Assembly: GCA_013399695.1 (NCBI GenBank)
Contig: VXAU01000752.1
Span: forward strand, 5,644-69,643
Direction: 5' to 3'
Length of the DNA stretch: 64,000 nucleotides
Source: Formicarius rufipectus
Taxonomy: Eukaryota; Chordata; Aves; Passeriformes; Formicariidae
This document shows positions 1 through 13,953 of the stretch, piece by piece. A program made the position numbers and the translations under genes. Below the pieces are notes generated by a model. That model was not told the origin of the DNA, ran no database searches, and worked only from the letters and a program-made list of their open reading frames with translations. How positions within the stretch are numbered: position 1 is the stretch's first letter; every line of letters starts with the position of its first letter.

Positions 1-1018
1 ATGAGAGGAAGGCTGACAGCAATTGTATTCAATTTTTAGGTGTCCTTTGATTCAGTTTTATTTTTGTATTTTCATGCAACAGAAGAAGAGCTGGTTAGGC
101 TGCAGCTGCTCAAACTCAGCAAAAAATTAATGAAGCAGCTCTTTATTCATAATAACAACTGTGACCAAGATAATGTTGATTGAACATGGCTCTCCTAAAC
201 TTCAAAAAACATGGAGAAAAATGCATAGTGAGCACGAAGGGGAGGGGTTCAGTTGGAGAAAACATAACTTTCATTGGAGCAAAAAGATGCCATTTCATGT
301 TTTAGAAAGCTTTTGGTTGAAGACTGGATTGAGATACAGATTGCTTTTTTTCTCTTGCATATATGTTGTTATATTATATAACTAGCTCCCTAATTATTTG
401 TGCTGCAAGGCTTTTATTGTAGTGAAGAGAGCAATCTAGTGCCATGACATATTTTTTCAACATCCTGTATTCACCATAACTGTGTATCTTTTCACACTAA
501 AATGAAACTATAATAAACACATTGATTAACAGAACTGAGTCCCAGAGAAGTACGTAAATTCATAACATTTGTACATATGTGTATTTCACTCTATCTTATA
601 TGTGACAGAGCAGTTTTTAGCTCTGAGTTTACTATGTAATGTGGTGGTTAAATAATAGAGGATATATGACATCAGAGAATGTATATGTTTGCTACTGCTC
701 ACTGGTAAATAAATAATAGATACAAAAGAACAAAGAATAGAAACACCACCTCATTCAATGTAATTGTGTCTAATAGAAATTAATGGGATTCTTTTTAGAA
801 AATCCACTAATTTTTTTTCAGTGTGGCAAAATCACTCATTGCTTTATATTTCCATTTGTTTTACCAATATTTTAATTGTGTCCTCTAGTGAAAACCTAAA
901 ACCAGAAGGACAGTTTTATCTGTTAATTATTTCTGTGACAATATGTCAGCTTATTTCCTATTCTATTATGTTCACATTTATTTAAACTCAGAGCACTGTT
1001 CTTTATTCATCTCTGAAG
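1..1018 (+). other. CSMD1: Intron, 3' part (upstream of CUB exon)
   Basis: AT-rich intronic sequence ending in the AG acceptor at 1017-1018. No recognisable repeat, RNA gene or exon is seen. Short open frames here have no domain-like composition. The exon carrying the first half of this CUB domain must lie upstream, outside the window. Confidence 0.75.
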
Positions 1019-1165
1019 GTTCTTCTGGGCAAAGCCCTTTACTGGTTGCTTTAAGTGGGAATCATACTGGGCAACTGAACTTCACAAGCAAAATGAATCA
1101 TCTGTATCTCCGCTGGTCAACGGATCATGCAACCAGCAAGAAAGGGTTTAAGATCCGTTACTCAG
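1019..1165 (+). CDS. CSMD1: CSMD1 exon: C-terminal half of last CUB domain
   Basis: This 147-base exon (49 codons) encodes the second half of a CUB domain, including SPLLVALSGNHTGQ, LYLRWSTDHATSKKG and the final strand FKIRY. CUB domains are extracellular beta-sandwich modules used for protein binding. The acceptor is AG at 1017-1018 and the donor is GTAAC from 1166. It enters and leaves in phase 1: the last G pairs with CC of the exon at 10086 to give Ala before Pro-Tyr-Cys. Two N-glycosylation sequons are visible, N-H-T and N-F-T. The next exon is the first sushi of an uninterrupted sushi run, so by family architecture this is the last (14th) CUB domain. It is partial because the N-terminal half is encoded upstream. 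The acceptor has a weak polypyrimidine tract, but the protein match makes the boundary convincing. Confidence 0.9.
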
Positions 1166-4100
1166 GTAACTATTAATGGTTTTCCTTAAACTATACTTTG
1201 TGATTACACATACTATCGTCCTGCTGGTCTTAAAACCATAAGTATTTAGCATCAAAGTAGGACTTATATCGTAATGTATGTTTCTCTGAAGATAATTTAT
1301 TCTAATGTACATTTTAAGGATGTTCAATTGTTAGTTTAAGGTAAACACAGAACTTAGTCTCTCCATTTTTTCCAGTGAGCCAAAGATCTCTAAATGAGAT
1401 ACTCCAAATATATGGAGATACTTCTCCAATTTATACTTCTCTCTGCACCTGCTCTCTTGTCTTATCAGACCATGAGTGAAGTCTTTAAATGTAGTAGTAG
1501 TGATAGCCCTTAGATTTACACAGAAATACCCAGAACTGAGAATTTTTGATCCTGAAATGCTATACAGTACTTCACCTGAAATTCAGTACAAAATTATTAG
1601 GTTTACAATTTCCTAATGTTGCAGTTCACAACTCTTATTACTACATTTTTCTGTATGTACAAATAAATGAAAAACTGGAAAAAAATCCCTCATTTCTTCA
1701 AGAGGCTGCATATAAATCTGGTATTGTGGTGACATGAAGACATGTAAATAGTCTGTCTAAATAGTGCCAAAATTATTTCCCTTATTATTAAAAAAAAAAA
1801 AAAAGTGGAGGGGAAACATATTGCAGTACTGAATTATACTTTATGTGTGGACATATTGACCCTTACTCAGTTTGCAACCTGTGTAATGTGTTTCCATGCA
1901 TACATCTACAGACACATTGCTATTAAAGGACTTGGCTTAGGAATAATTTACATAATGTAAATACTGTGTGTAAGAAATGATAATTGCTGTCATTAACATT
2001 TGCTTTTTCTGTGTTTGGACTTGATTAGAAATGTAAAGGTTCCATGTATTAATTTTGGTGGCTCATAATTGTAAATATAAATTATGTAGAGAAAGGAATA
2101 CTAAGAATGTTTGAGCAGAACATTTCATCAAGCACCAGATATCTCCCATTTAGTCATGCTAAAGCTCGCTCCTTTTCTGTACCGTCCATACACTGCCTGT
2201 CTAATTTCTGAAAAGTTTCTCTTGTTACTGAAACAGAAGATCAGGGCTCAGCTCAGAGCATAATAATCATTGTTTGGGAGATTTGAGAACTACAAACAGT
2301 TGTTTTCAAGAATACTAGAAATTCGCTTAGTTTCTCATAGTGAACAAACAGTTGCAGGACAATGTATGGATTAAGTGTGTGCAAGAGGGAACAAAGAGAA
2401 TCATAACCATCAAACAGGTGGCAGAAAAGAGAACAGAATTTCAGTTATTAATTCAAAGTCGGGAAACAATTTCAGGGTTACAAGAATAGACTCATGTAAA
2501 GGATTTGTTTTGTAAGTACCAAATTATTAAGGAAATATTTTTGAGGAATTTTGGGAAATTATTTTATCCCTTTACGTGTACACAAAACATGTTTTGCAGT
2601 AGTGAAGATGTACTCTGTCTAATTGCTAGGCTCAATTCATCAATTATTATGACTTTAGCTGCAACTAATAATAAAATTAGGAGACTGGAGACAGACATGC
2701 AATCCTTATGGCTATGTTTTAGGAACAAACAGCAGTTTAGCTCTTTCACTTCAGTAGCAGTCAGTGCCTGCATTTTTCTCTAAACTTCTGTACATTTTAC
2801 ATGAGATTCAATGGAAATAATCAGCATGAAAGAAGAGAAACAGTGAGCAGCAGCATAAACAATTGGATTTGAATCTTAATGAAAGTCGGAAAAATACAAG
2901 ATCCCAGAAAGGCTATTGATAGTGTGGCAGCTGTGACTGAGCCAGCAGGCTTCCTCATAATGAAGAACCTATTGAAATGAATTACTGCCCTCCCATAACC
3001 CTTCTCTTCTTCTCCAGCTATGCCAGTGCACAAAGTTTTGTAAATTGTTGTTTTGTCACAGCTAGATCTCATTTGTAGATACGAATTTTGTTCACTATTC
3101 AAAAGTACTAGAATCTTTCAGAGGAATACTTATTATTTTCTTTAGTGTACAACCTTAGTTGTGTAAGCTTGTGTAAGCTGTTTGTCTAATATTAATAGCC
3201 TGTTTTCTATCTTGTGGTTTAAGGCTTTTCATTAAATCTCAGTAGAAAAAAGATGTAACGTTACAGCAGAGGGGTATTCTTTTAAGGGCTTTGACATATT
3301 GTAGAGGCACTAGCATGTTTTTAGTCTAAATAATACATTTCCTAACTGCACTAACACCTAGATACTAAATGATCTCTTTCTTAATCTATAGAGTATGTGT
3401 ATATCATAGTGAAGCTAGGAGGGAAAGCATCAGTTAAATTTTCTTGCAGCTCTAGGGAAGTAATTCCTTTTTTTTTTTTTTTTTTCCTTTGAACCGGATA
3501 TAGTATGGTAAAATCACTAAAATAGAGACAAAAAAAGTATGAGGAAAAGGTCTTGTTTGCTGAAATTTTTTTTTAAATACTTTTGTAGTTCTTGAACTTG
3601 ACTTTCTGGTACAGCTGAGTTCTACCCAAACTGTGCACTTGATTACAAATAAGGAAGGTCTGAGGGCGCAGAAGGTGGAACTGGCAGAGCCCAGGATAGG
3701 AAATCCACTGTGTAAGAGATGAAAGTTTGAAACTGCTTTGGAAGACACCTCAAAAACATGCTTCTTGGCCTTTTTGTCCCTCCATAATTTATAGCTCTGA
3801 ATGCATATTCCTACCCAGGCAAGCTAGGATAAAAGCATAACAAAGAAGAGGTAGATGATTCTTTCTTTTCTAAGTAGCTGCAGAGAGAAAGATAGTGAAC
3901 TACAGTATCTGGTATACCCGCTGGAGGCATGACTTGGGAACCAGGCAGGTTCCCAAGCTTTGCTGCTTTTCAAGTTGGCATTGTCTCTATGATATTTACT
4001 AGCTTTTGTTTAACTTTTGGCTAGTCATTCAAAGGTAAATAAGGCAAGTGCTTACTTAACAGATTTGTAATTTCCTGTCAAAAGAGCTATAGATAGATGT

Positions 4101-7100
4101 ATTACGAATCTCACCATAGGTCTCTATTTTACCTTATATATTCGGTCTGAATGGGCAAGTTTTTGTAGTGGGTGGAGGGGGCTACAAGTGTGGCTTCTAT
4201 GAGAAGCTGCCAAAAGTTTCCCCCGTGTCTAATGGAGTCAAGTCTGGCCAGTTCTGCTGGCCATGACCAAGCCTATCAGTCATGGTGGCAGTGTCTCTGA
4301 AATAACATACTTGAGTGAAAAAAATGAACCTCGAGAGCAGTCAGAAGAAAGGAGTCAGAATATGTGAGTGATGACTCTGCAGACATCAAGGTCAGCAAAG
4401 AATGAGGGGTATAAGGTACTCCAGGTGCTAGAGCAGAGATTCCCTTGCATCCTTGATGAAGACGGTGGTAAGGGCAGGCTGCCCCCCTGCAGCCCGTGGA
4501 GTCCATGGTGGAATATATATCCACCTGCAGGTCCTGGAGGACCCCATGACAGAGCAGGTGGATACCAGAAGGAGGCTGTGACTAGAGGGAAACACATGGT
4601 GCAAGAGACTCCTGTCAGGACCTGCAGATCCATGGAGGGAAAAGCCCATGCTGGAGCAGACTTGTTGGCAGAACTTATGAACCCATTTGGGACCTGAACT
4701 GGAGCAGTCTGTTCCTGAAGGATTCACTCTATGGAAGGGACACACACATCAGAGCAAATTGTGAAGAACTGAAGCCTGAGTGAAGGGTTCACACTGGAGA
4801 AGTTCATGGAGGTCTGTCTCCTATGGGAGGGACCCCATGGTGGAGCAGGGAAAGAGTCCCCCAAAGGACAGAGGAGCAGCAGAAACAATGTGTGATGAGC
4901 TGACTGGAACACTAATTCCCATCTCCCTGTGCCTGGGAATCAGAAGTGAAGTTGAGCCTTATATTGGTCTTTAACCCCAGTAGGCCACTAAGACCCACCC
5001 AGCACCTTGCTCAATCCCCACCCTGCCACCCTCCCCCCTGCCCCAACAGGACACAGGACAGGGTAGAGAATTAGAAGAGTAAATATGAGAAAACTTGTGG
5101 GATAAGATAAACAGATAAAGTTTAATAAGTAGAATAAAACCTGTGCATGCCATCAAATCAAATCAAGGAATTCATTCACCACTTCCCATTGACAAGTAGT
5201 CAGCCAGCTCCAGGAAAACAGGGCTCCATCATGCTTAATGGAGACTTGAGATGATGAACACCATAGCACCAAGCATCCTTCCTTCCTTCTTCTTCCTTCA
5301 GCTTTTATTGTTAAGCATTACACTGTATGTTATGGACAGTCCCTTTGATCGGTTGGGGTCAGCTGTCCTGGCTGGGTCTTCTCCCAGATCCTTGTGCACC
5401 CTCAGCCTCCTCTCTGGTGAGGTGGTGTGAGAAGCAGAAAAGGCCTTGAGTCTGTGTAAGTCCTGCTCAGCAATAGCATCCCTGTATTATCAACACTGTT
5501 TTCAGCACAAATTCAAAACGCAGCCTCATATTAGTGATTGTGAAGAAAATGAACTCTATCCTAGACAAACCAGCATACATGGGGAAAAGTGGATGAGGGG
5601 ACAGGCAAGAGACAGGCCTTTTAAGATTTAGTTTTATTTTGCATTATCCTACTCTGATTTGATTAGTAATAAATGAAATTATTTTCCCCAAGTTGAGTCT
5701 GTTTTGCTCATGAGGGCTGCAGAGTGATCTCTTCCTGTCTCTATCTCAATCCACAAGACTTCCCTTCTATTTTTCTCTCCCCTGTCCAGCAGAGAAGGGG
5801 AGTGATTGAGAGACTTTGGTGGACACCTGGCATCAGGGTCAACCCAACACACCTTTATTATGTTCTTTTAACCTCCTATGTTTTTGTGAGAAGCTTAATT
5901 CTTCACCATTTATTTACTGTTATTTTTAAGCTTTGTACCTGTGAAAGAACTGTTCCTACTCTCTCCCTATTTCAATTTAAAAGAGGCTATTGATTGGTTT
6001 GTCTTTATGTGTTCCAGTAGGTGGTTAGAAGTGACAAGGGAACTGTACAGAGAAGTTCAACAGATTCTGTACAACTTTTTCTTCTCTGATTCCTAAACTT
6101 TTAAGTGGTGATTTGCTGTAGTAAATGCAGCAGGAAGGTCATAATGGAGTTTTATACAGTAATTTGCCGAAAGACAAATATGCAGGATCATTTACAAATG
6201 TTGACTCATCAGTAAGAACGTCTATCCTATATATTATATGTTATTTAATCAGATATTTAGTTTTTGAAGGGGCAGATATTTAAAATTGTATCACTAAAAG
6301 AGGAATAGGCCTTTGTAAATTTACCTTGTATTTTCATACTATTTATCTGTTAGATTCAAAACTAAAATGCAAAAGAAAAAGAACAACTGCCCAATCCTTT
6401 CTCATTGCTTGGTTGAGTATTGTTCTCTATTTTGATCCTGTATATTATAAAGGGAAAAGTAACATGGAATGGATGGTCCATTTATTAAGGAAATAGGTTG
6501 GTAGTCAGAAAAGGTATGTTTAATTTTCTTATGTGACCTTACCTAATTACTTAAGCCAGTGTCTGGATTCTTATCTATAGAGTGACTAAAGTGAGAATGA
6601 TAATCATGCCTACCACATTGGATATTTAAAGAACAGCAGCATAAAGATATACTATTCCCTGGTAGTATTATGATGAAGACAAGTAAGTGTCCAAAAGGGT
6701 AAGTTAGAAGAAAGCAGTGACTTTTTATCAGTCAACATCAAATCTTGCATGTAAGCTAAACAAAGGCATCATGGGATGTGAAGGAAAGTTTTTCATTTCT
6801 TTTTTATAATCCCAAACATAGTGTTATTCCTGTGCATACTTATAAATATCTTCTTCATAGTAGTTTTATACTATTGATCATAGATACTACTGGGAAATTA
6901 AGTCCTTTGCTAAAATAAATTCTTGGAGAAAATGTCCCATTATTCACTACAGAGACTAAGACCTACAAAATCATCTGTGGGTTTTGGACATCCTATTTAA
7001 AAGAACTTTAATTTTTAATTGGAAGTTATTTAATTGAAATTCTCTTAGACTGAGAGTCAAAGAGAAAAAAAAAAACAATAACCCTCAGCATAAATGTTTA

Positions 7101-10085
7101 AATATTTCAGCTATTAAGAGAATATGCTGTGTTAAAAAAAGCATGGCCCTGCAAATGCAAAATCAGTGTTTATCTGTGTTGCTGTCCACGCAGTCATTGA
7201 CTAGTGATAGATGATTAGGCTAGGCAGTTATTACACCCTTTATATTAATTTGTAAATTAAAAATGGATGTTTCAATTATAAGTGAGGTGAAAATGTATGT
7301 TGCCTTGCAAAATACACTGAAATCTAAGAGGTCTTGAAGGAATGTGTTTCCTATGTCATTTGAAAAAGTAAATTAAATCTATTAAATGTAAAGCTACTTC
7401 AGTCATTGGAATGGTCATAGAAATTTATCATATTTTGTAGTAAAACATCATCATTCCTAGATGAGAGCAATCCTGTGTCATTACACCTATTTCAGCTAAG
7501 TATCATGACATTCCAGGGCAGATTAACCTCTCAAAAACTGGCTGGGAGAAAAACAACATTTTATCCCAGTGGTCCTTGAAATAAGGCTGCAATATTTTAT
7601 GAACTCACTTATGGATTTCTGCTTAAGATCAGAATTTTCACTCAGCTGACAGTGGCTGCATTTTCCCATCTGACATTCTTCAAGCATTTGCTTACATGTC
7701 AGGTCTTCAGGCATTTATTGCCTTGTGTATGGTTCTTCTGTTAATATGTCAGTTTCTGATACTAGAATATGTTATGTATGCTTCATCCTGGGCTCCAAAC
7801 GGAGTTCAGTTTAAAGAATGCAATTAAGAAAAAAAAAAAAGGAAGTAATGAAAGCTGCTATACAGAAAAACAGCATGGCTAGAACTGTTATTTTGTATTA
7901 CTGGGTTACAGGAAAGTATTTTCTGCCTAGAATTGCATTACTGAGGAAATGGACTTTTCTCTGAATGGCATGCTATGTTTATGACTCACCTGCTAATCTT
8001 AAGATCTCTTAGGATATTTAAAATTTAATAGTGCATAAGGAGTTATTGTAGTTGACTTTAGTGGTCTTAACCTGCTTATTTAGCAGTAACAATATCATTC
8101 TCCAATAATTTGTAAAGAAAGTTAAAGCCATGATTATTGTGTTTCTTTAAATGTCAAATTCCCTATTAAATTTAAGGAGTAATTTGATAATTAATGTAAT
8201 TTAGTTCATCATGCAAGTGAATGCCACTGTGCTTATAAGAGATACGCAACACAACCCCAAACAATTGCTTTACTGGACTATCGTGCCGTATTAATTTTAA
8301 TTCTGGTTTTAATTTTTCCCTTTATGATTTAGTGGTTTGTTGTTTGTTTCTTTGTTTTTTCAAATGATCCCCAAGTGAAAGAATGTAAAGAAATAGCATT
8401 TCAAGTAGAAATGATGATACCTAATTGATAACTATATAATATAATCTCAACAGATTACAACATCTTTCATTATCTTTACTATAGAACTTAGTTTCCCTGC
8501 TTACACTGGGTGGCATTTCTTAGAAATTTTGACTTGGATACACTGAATATAAATCTAGACATTTAAAGAAAGCATGTCAGTTAGGAATATAACCAACTCT
8601 ATTATCTCTGTCAGTGATCAGAAACATCCTTCTTTAGGTGGTACTGATAACATAGATACACCTTAGGGTGACAAAATATGCGTTGAAAATAATTTTAAAA
8701 AAATAAACAGAGCTAGATATCGAAAGTGGTATACCAAAATCTCTAATTATGCACTTGTGAAATAAACCTCCAACATTTACTGGATAGGCATCTGCATAAA
8801 ACTAACATCTCAATATACCTAAGACACATTCAAGTATTATGGAGTTAGTATTGTGCCATGATATTGGCATTTAGTTATCAGTGGAGTTCAACACTGTTTT
8901 CTGCTTAAAGAATGTTCATAATTTTATTTCAGTTATGAATATTCACTCAGATTTATTTTGGGGAAGACATGGTTCTGCCATGCTGCTCCTGAAAAGATAC
9001 TAATCCCTGTGATCTTGACATGGTACATGCCCGCTGTACATATACAGTGACTTGTACGTCAGTATGGAGTCAAGCTAATTATTTCACATTCCTTTTATCC
9101 AGTGATAAATGTTTGCATGCAACAAACAGATTTGTGTTGAACTCCATGTGTCTCAAACTGTACTGTACTTTTGCTTGATCTGGGTCCGGTTCCAATAATC
9201 ATATTCCATCCTTACATACAGATGTTGCAACCTGGTTTAAAAAAATGTTGTTACTCACTTTTGGATACAAAAATTTGTACTTTTTTTTCTTCCTCAGCAC
9301 ATGTCTAGACATTTCCATTTATATGTTATGCGTCCTTGAGGACCGTATTGGTAATGAAAACCTCTGTGTGAAAAATATTAGTAGAGCATTGATTAAAGTT
9401 AAGCAAGGTTTACTTTAATTTCAAAACTGAGTTTTAAACAAGAGCATTCTATCTTACTCCAGATGTAGTATAAATTCAGCATTTAAGAAGTTGCACTCAG
9501 TTAAGCTACATTCTTTTGGTAAAAACTAATACATTGTCAATTAATGTATTTGAGGGAACATGTACCAAAAATTAACTGCAGTTTAGTCTGAAAAGAAATG
9601 CATCTGATGAATCAATGTGTTGCTGTTGATCATCAAATTTTTTAACATATTTGACAAAATGCTTAAAGTTTGACTTAGATGTCTAAGTACTCTGGATTTT
9701 TTTTACAAAGATGTTCTCAATTTTTTTTTTCTATATTGTGTGTATCAAAGAATATTTTGTGTCTCTAGAGTACTCAGATGTGAAGTAGACTGTTTACCAA
9801 GTTTGAGTGAACATACTGAATATTCTATATGTTTCCTGATTTTGGCTTCCTCATGTTAGATAACATAGACTGGTTTGTGATTATATATTATGGTTTTGAA
9901 CATCATGGTGTTTCTGTATAAGTAGTTTAAATCTTCACTGAACATTCCAAAGGTACTGTAAAGGTTTCAGTTATAATTTTAGTGGTATGCAAAGTTTGTA
10001 CATGTCATAAATAAATGTGATTTTTTTGTCCAATAAGTGCATTTTATGCGTTTATCAATGATGTCTCTTTTTTTTTGGTGTTTAG
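1166..10085 (+). other. CSMD1: Intron (8.9 kb)
   Basis: The donor is GTAACT and the acceptor is TTTAG at 10081-10085 after a T-run. It contains the LTR-retroelement remnant at about 4370-5600, short A/T runs (about 1790-1804 and 3467-3486) and otherwise AT-rich unique-looking sequence. I see no exon, tRNA or other RNA gene in it. Confidence 0.85.
4370..5600. mobile_element. LTR-retroelement remnant (avian ERVL-like)
   Basis: This stretch is more GC-rich than the surrounding intron and has two parts. At about 4490-4975 a phrase of the type 'CC(C)ATG-x-TGGAGCAG' recurs in degraded form (near 4541, 4646, 4696, 4790 and 4831), as in the internal or leader part of some avian ERV-like repeats. At about 5150-5600 the sequence resembles a common avian LTR family, with CCAGGAAAACAGGGCTCC, then TCCCTTTGATCGGTTGGGGTC, then a C-rich stretch and TTATCAACACTGTTTTCAGC. 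The second part is related to the fragment at 49687-50225. No gag, pol or env reading frame remains, so it is a non-coding relic. Family naming and exact ends are from memory and inference; orientation is not assigned. Confidence 0.55.
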
Positions 10086-10274
10086 CCCCTTATTGCAGCA
10101 TAAACCCTACCTTGAAGAACGGTGGAATTGTAAATAAAACAGGTGGTCCTGCTGGAAGCAAAGTTCGCTATTACTGCAAACCTGGGTATAGAATGATTGG
10201 TCACAATAATGCAACATGCAGACCTCACCAAAATGGCATGTATCAGTGGGATTCTCCTGTGCCAATCTGCCAAG
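10086..10274 (+). CDS. CSMD1: CSMD1 exon: sushi domain (first of C-terminal array, about sushi 14)
   Basis: A 189-base exon (63 codons) encoding one complete sushi/CCP module. It starts A-P-Y-C-S and ends P-I-C-Q, with the four disulfide cysteines of the fold and the conserved tryptophan before the last cysteine (YQWDSPVPIC). Hallmark pieces are YYCKPGYRMIGHNNATC. Two N-glycosylation sequons are visible, N-K-T and N-A-T. The acceptor is TTTAG/CC and the donor is G/GTAAGA at 10275. Phase 1 on both sides. It follows directly on the CUB exon at 1019, so the join gives CUB end, short linker and sushi with no gap. The open frame runs on both sides of the splice sites, but the family match stops at them. 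Confidence 0.95.
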
Positions 10275-10714
10275 GTAAGATAATGCTCCTTTGTTGAGTA
10301 TGATTCTGTGATTACATTGCAAAGAATATTTCATAAAACAAGGATACAGCATTGTCAATACTGCCGTATGTAAAGATATAATGATATCATGGGTTGATTC
10401 AAATACGTGTGTATTTAATGTCTGCAGTGTTGAAGCATTAAGAGTTATTCATGGAGTCAAATACAGACCAAATGAAAAATATGTTTGCAGTACTTTATTA
10501 TTTAATAAAATACATATCAATAATATCTTTAAACAATCCACAGCTCATGATTTTGTATTAGGGAGGATTTTATAGAAAATCACTTTATAACCAGTGCTTT
10601 AAAACATAATTTGTAAACTTTTTTTTTTTTTCATTAATGTATCCTGGAACGAACTAGAATCTACTTTAGTTTGCTTCAGCCATGTGTTAAGAGTAGTTAC
10701 CATTTGTCAAATGT

Positions 10715-10853
10715 TTATGCCCCATCCCTGGAAGTGTTCAAGGCAATGAAGACCGCTGAGCAACCTGGTCTAGTGGAAGGTGTCCCTGCCCATTACATGG
10801 ATCTTTAAGGACTCTTTCAACCCAAGCCATTCTATGATTCTGTGATAAGGTCA
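10715..10853 (+). mobile_element. CR1 LINE 3' end fragment
   Basis: The sequence CATCCCTGGAAGTGTTCAAG, then GAGCAACCTGGTCTAGTGGA, then CCATTCTATGATTCTGTGAT is the typical 3' terminal part of avian CR1, ending in the octamer-like ATTCTATG tail. It is a 5'-truncated copy of about 140 bp in the same orientation as CSMD1. It is non-coding. Confidence 0.9.
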
Positions 10854-13800
10854 GAAGCATGGGGAAGCAGAAGAAGCCTGAAAATTCTATCCATAGCATA
10901 TATGGTCTGTTCTAGAATATTTTCATTTGTATCAGCTTCTAGTCTGCTTTATTTATAGGATGAAATAGTTGTAGCATTATTATTTAAGAATATGTTTAAT
11001 TAAAACCTGCATTTAATTGTTCTAAATTTTGTAATATATTAGCAGCAGTTTTCCATGTCTTCTTTAAGAAAAATATTTTGCTTGAGTCTCCATCAATGAT
11101 GACTCAGCTATTTCTAAAAAGAGCATAAGATGGAAGTTCTACTTTGTGCATTAAAAATAAATAAAAGGCCAACTGAGATTTGTCATGATGCTTATTCTTC
11201 TTTTGAGGATATGCTATTTGCAAGAAAAGTAAAAAGCTTCAGCAATTTGGCTACAGCTGGAGAATTTGAAGGAATAATTCCCATCTTTTATACAGTGATT
11301 TGGTAGCTATTTCTTCTGGATGAGCATTTTTATGCTGAGATAGGCCTTGTGGCTACAACTCTACCAGTCGAGGGAGAAGCTCAGACTGTTAGTGTGCCAC
11401 AAAGGGAACCTGTGTATCTGTGTTTCCAGAATGCAAGATGTCTTCTAATCTCATATACCACCATGTGATATGGCATAATGGCATATATGTGTGATATGGC
11501 ATATGATTCTGTTAGACCTTCCTGTAGGTCACTAAGTCATGGGAAAATATGTGTGTGATCTGGACAGGAGGTAAGTTCAGGGGCAAATGCTGCTTTTTGA
11601 CTTAATTGAAATGCATTTTAAGTGTCATTTCTGGTGCTGGTATTGGAACTGAAAGTTCAGACACTTGGTACTAAAGAGCCTGACTTGATGAATAGATATA
11701 TATCTTGGGATCAGGAAAGTGGAGGATGCAATTCTGTTTAAGATTAAGGTGAAATTGAAACATCTGTATGTGAGATAAAGTGTTGATTTATTTGTTTAAA
11801 CATAAAAGTCTACTGTCATTTGAGGTGCCCTGAGACGTTCTACCTGTCCTTCATCTACCAGTCCAGAAAGGGACAAGCTCTTATGTTATATCCACTAGAC
11901 TTGCAGAATGTCCCGGAGGCCTCAGAAACTCAGGTAGCTCTAGACAATGGGAAAAGGAAATAAGTCAAGCTCCATCTGTCTAAGCCCTGTTGTAGTTAAT
12001 CTGGTCAATACTGTCACTGAAACTTTGGGTGCTATTTTGTTCATGAGCCAATAGGTGTCTGTCATCTTACCTTGGAACTCAGGCACTTTGAGCATGTGAA
12101 GATAGAGATGGTATTCTGTGTGTACTTGACAGACTAGGGGAGCTGAGGCCATAAATTTTTTGAGACCCTATATTGTACTTTTATCCAAAATTTAAGATAT
12201 CCTGATTCTTCAGCTGCTAGAAATTGTATACAAATATATCCCTTATTTTTCTACTACTTATCTATCAATATTAACAGGATAATTTTTTGTTGTTTGCTTT
12301 TATTTTTTTTATAATTGTCTAATTTTAGAAATTTCACATTTCTAGCTTTTATTTTATGTTCACATTTTTGTATCAATGGCAAAGAAAGAGTTTTGGATTT
12401 GCTATTCTAAGGTTGAAAATTTTAGCCAAATACAATGGGGTGTGTGAAGATTTCTGAATAATGGAGAAAACAGTTCTTCAAATAATTTAGGAAAAAAGTC
12501 CCCACTTATAAGGACAGAATGAAATAATTCACAGAATGTAGTCAAGAAAATGTACAAATTTGTGCAGGACTTGACATGAAGCTCCAAGATTTGGCCATGG
12601 ATAACCAGAGTGCGAGAAAGTAACAGATTCTGAATAAAACTAAACAGACTCCAGAAAACCATAAAATACTTCAAACACTGTGTGTGTCCTTATTTTATTT
12701 CTATATGAAAGAAAGAGTTGTGAAATTTTAGCAATGTAGTGTGTTCATAAATACATTTTTTCTTTAATTTTAAGCTGTATTTATAATTTCAGCAATATAC
12801 AGGGCTATGGGTATGTAGATTTCTGTAAATGGTGAACAAACATTTTTAAGATAGGGTGTTTAATTCTTTACTATGAATACTCTCTGAAATGGAGGGTATG
12901 TTTCTAAATTTATTTAGTACCTGTTATCAAAATACATGCTTTCCCTTTGAGAATTAATTAAAATTACACATATGGTCCAACTCATGGATTTCATTATAGG
13001 ATCTTTCTAAGTAAAAGTGGTTTTGATTAAGTCTGAAATTTCTGTAAAAGTAGTCCTGCAGGGTTACATTTGTAATTAATAACTTGACTGTATCAGAATT
13101 AATTTTTTTAATCAAGTTTGATCATATTATCAAAAAGGGTAATTATTTTTTGCATGTTTATTGTAACAACATCTAATTTTAATATGAACACATCTAATAT
13201 GAGTTAATGTCTGGTAGGGTCAGAAGATATTTTTCAGTTCCAGTCTTCTCAAATGCTGATGCATGTAATAATGTCCTGAACACTGTGTAAAGAACTTGAG
13301 TCCTATCTGGAAAATTAGAACTTACTGTTATTGCTTTTATTTCATTTATGAAGTAAAAAGAGAAACATGAATCATGATACATTTTTTTTAAGAACAGAAA
13401 ATAACACTATGTTATAAATTCTATTCTATTTTAAAACAGTAAGTAGCTTCCAGAAAGGAAGTAGCTGTTAAGTGTGGCCCCCAGTAATGATACTGGCAAC
13501 CACATATGCCATCTTAGCTACTAATTAGTTCATATACAGATCCCCATGCTGAGGGAGAGGAGGAAAAGAATACTGAGGCTCAGGGATGAAGAGATGCTAA
13601 GAGAAAATTTTGGCAAGAAAAGCAATTAGAATAAAAACCTGAAAGCAAGTTCTCAGGGTCATTATGGGTCAGCAGTGCTGAGATGCATCTGTGTGGTGGC
13701 TGGCTGGAGGCTAAGACATGGTAGCAATGAAGAGTGTAACAGTGACAGTGTTCTTCTGACAGACATGGCCAAATATCCCTCTTTAACCCACACATGCTTC

Positions 13801-13953
13801 ATATACTGGACTCAGCTTTTGACTTTGTTCTTCCTGAATTCTCTCACTGATTCTTAATTGAGCTAAAAATAATTTTAAAGAGCCTTAAAAAACCCTTTTC
13901 AACTTTTCACCATTTGAGTTACTTCTGATGCCAAAAAACATGAAATCAATTAA

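Noticed and set aside
4276..4974. Several overlapping open frames of 60-110 residues on both strands
   Set aside because: All fall in the retroelement remnant, where higher GC lowers stop frequency; no gag, pol, env or other domain is visible.
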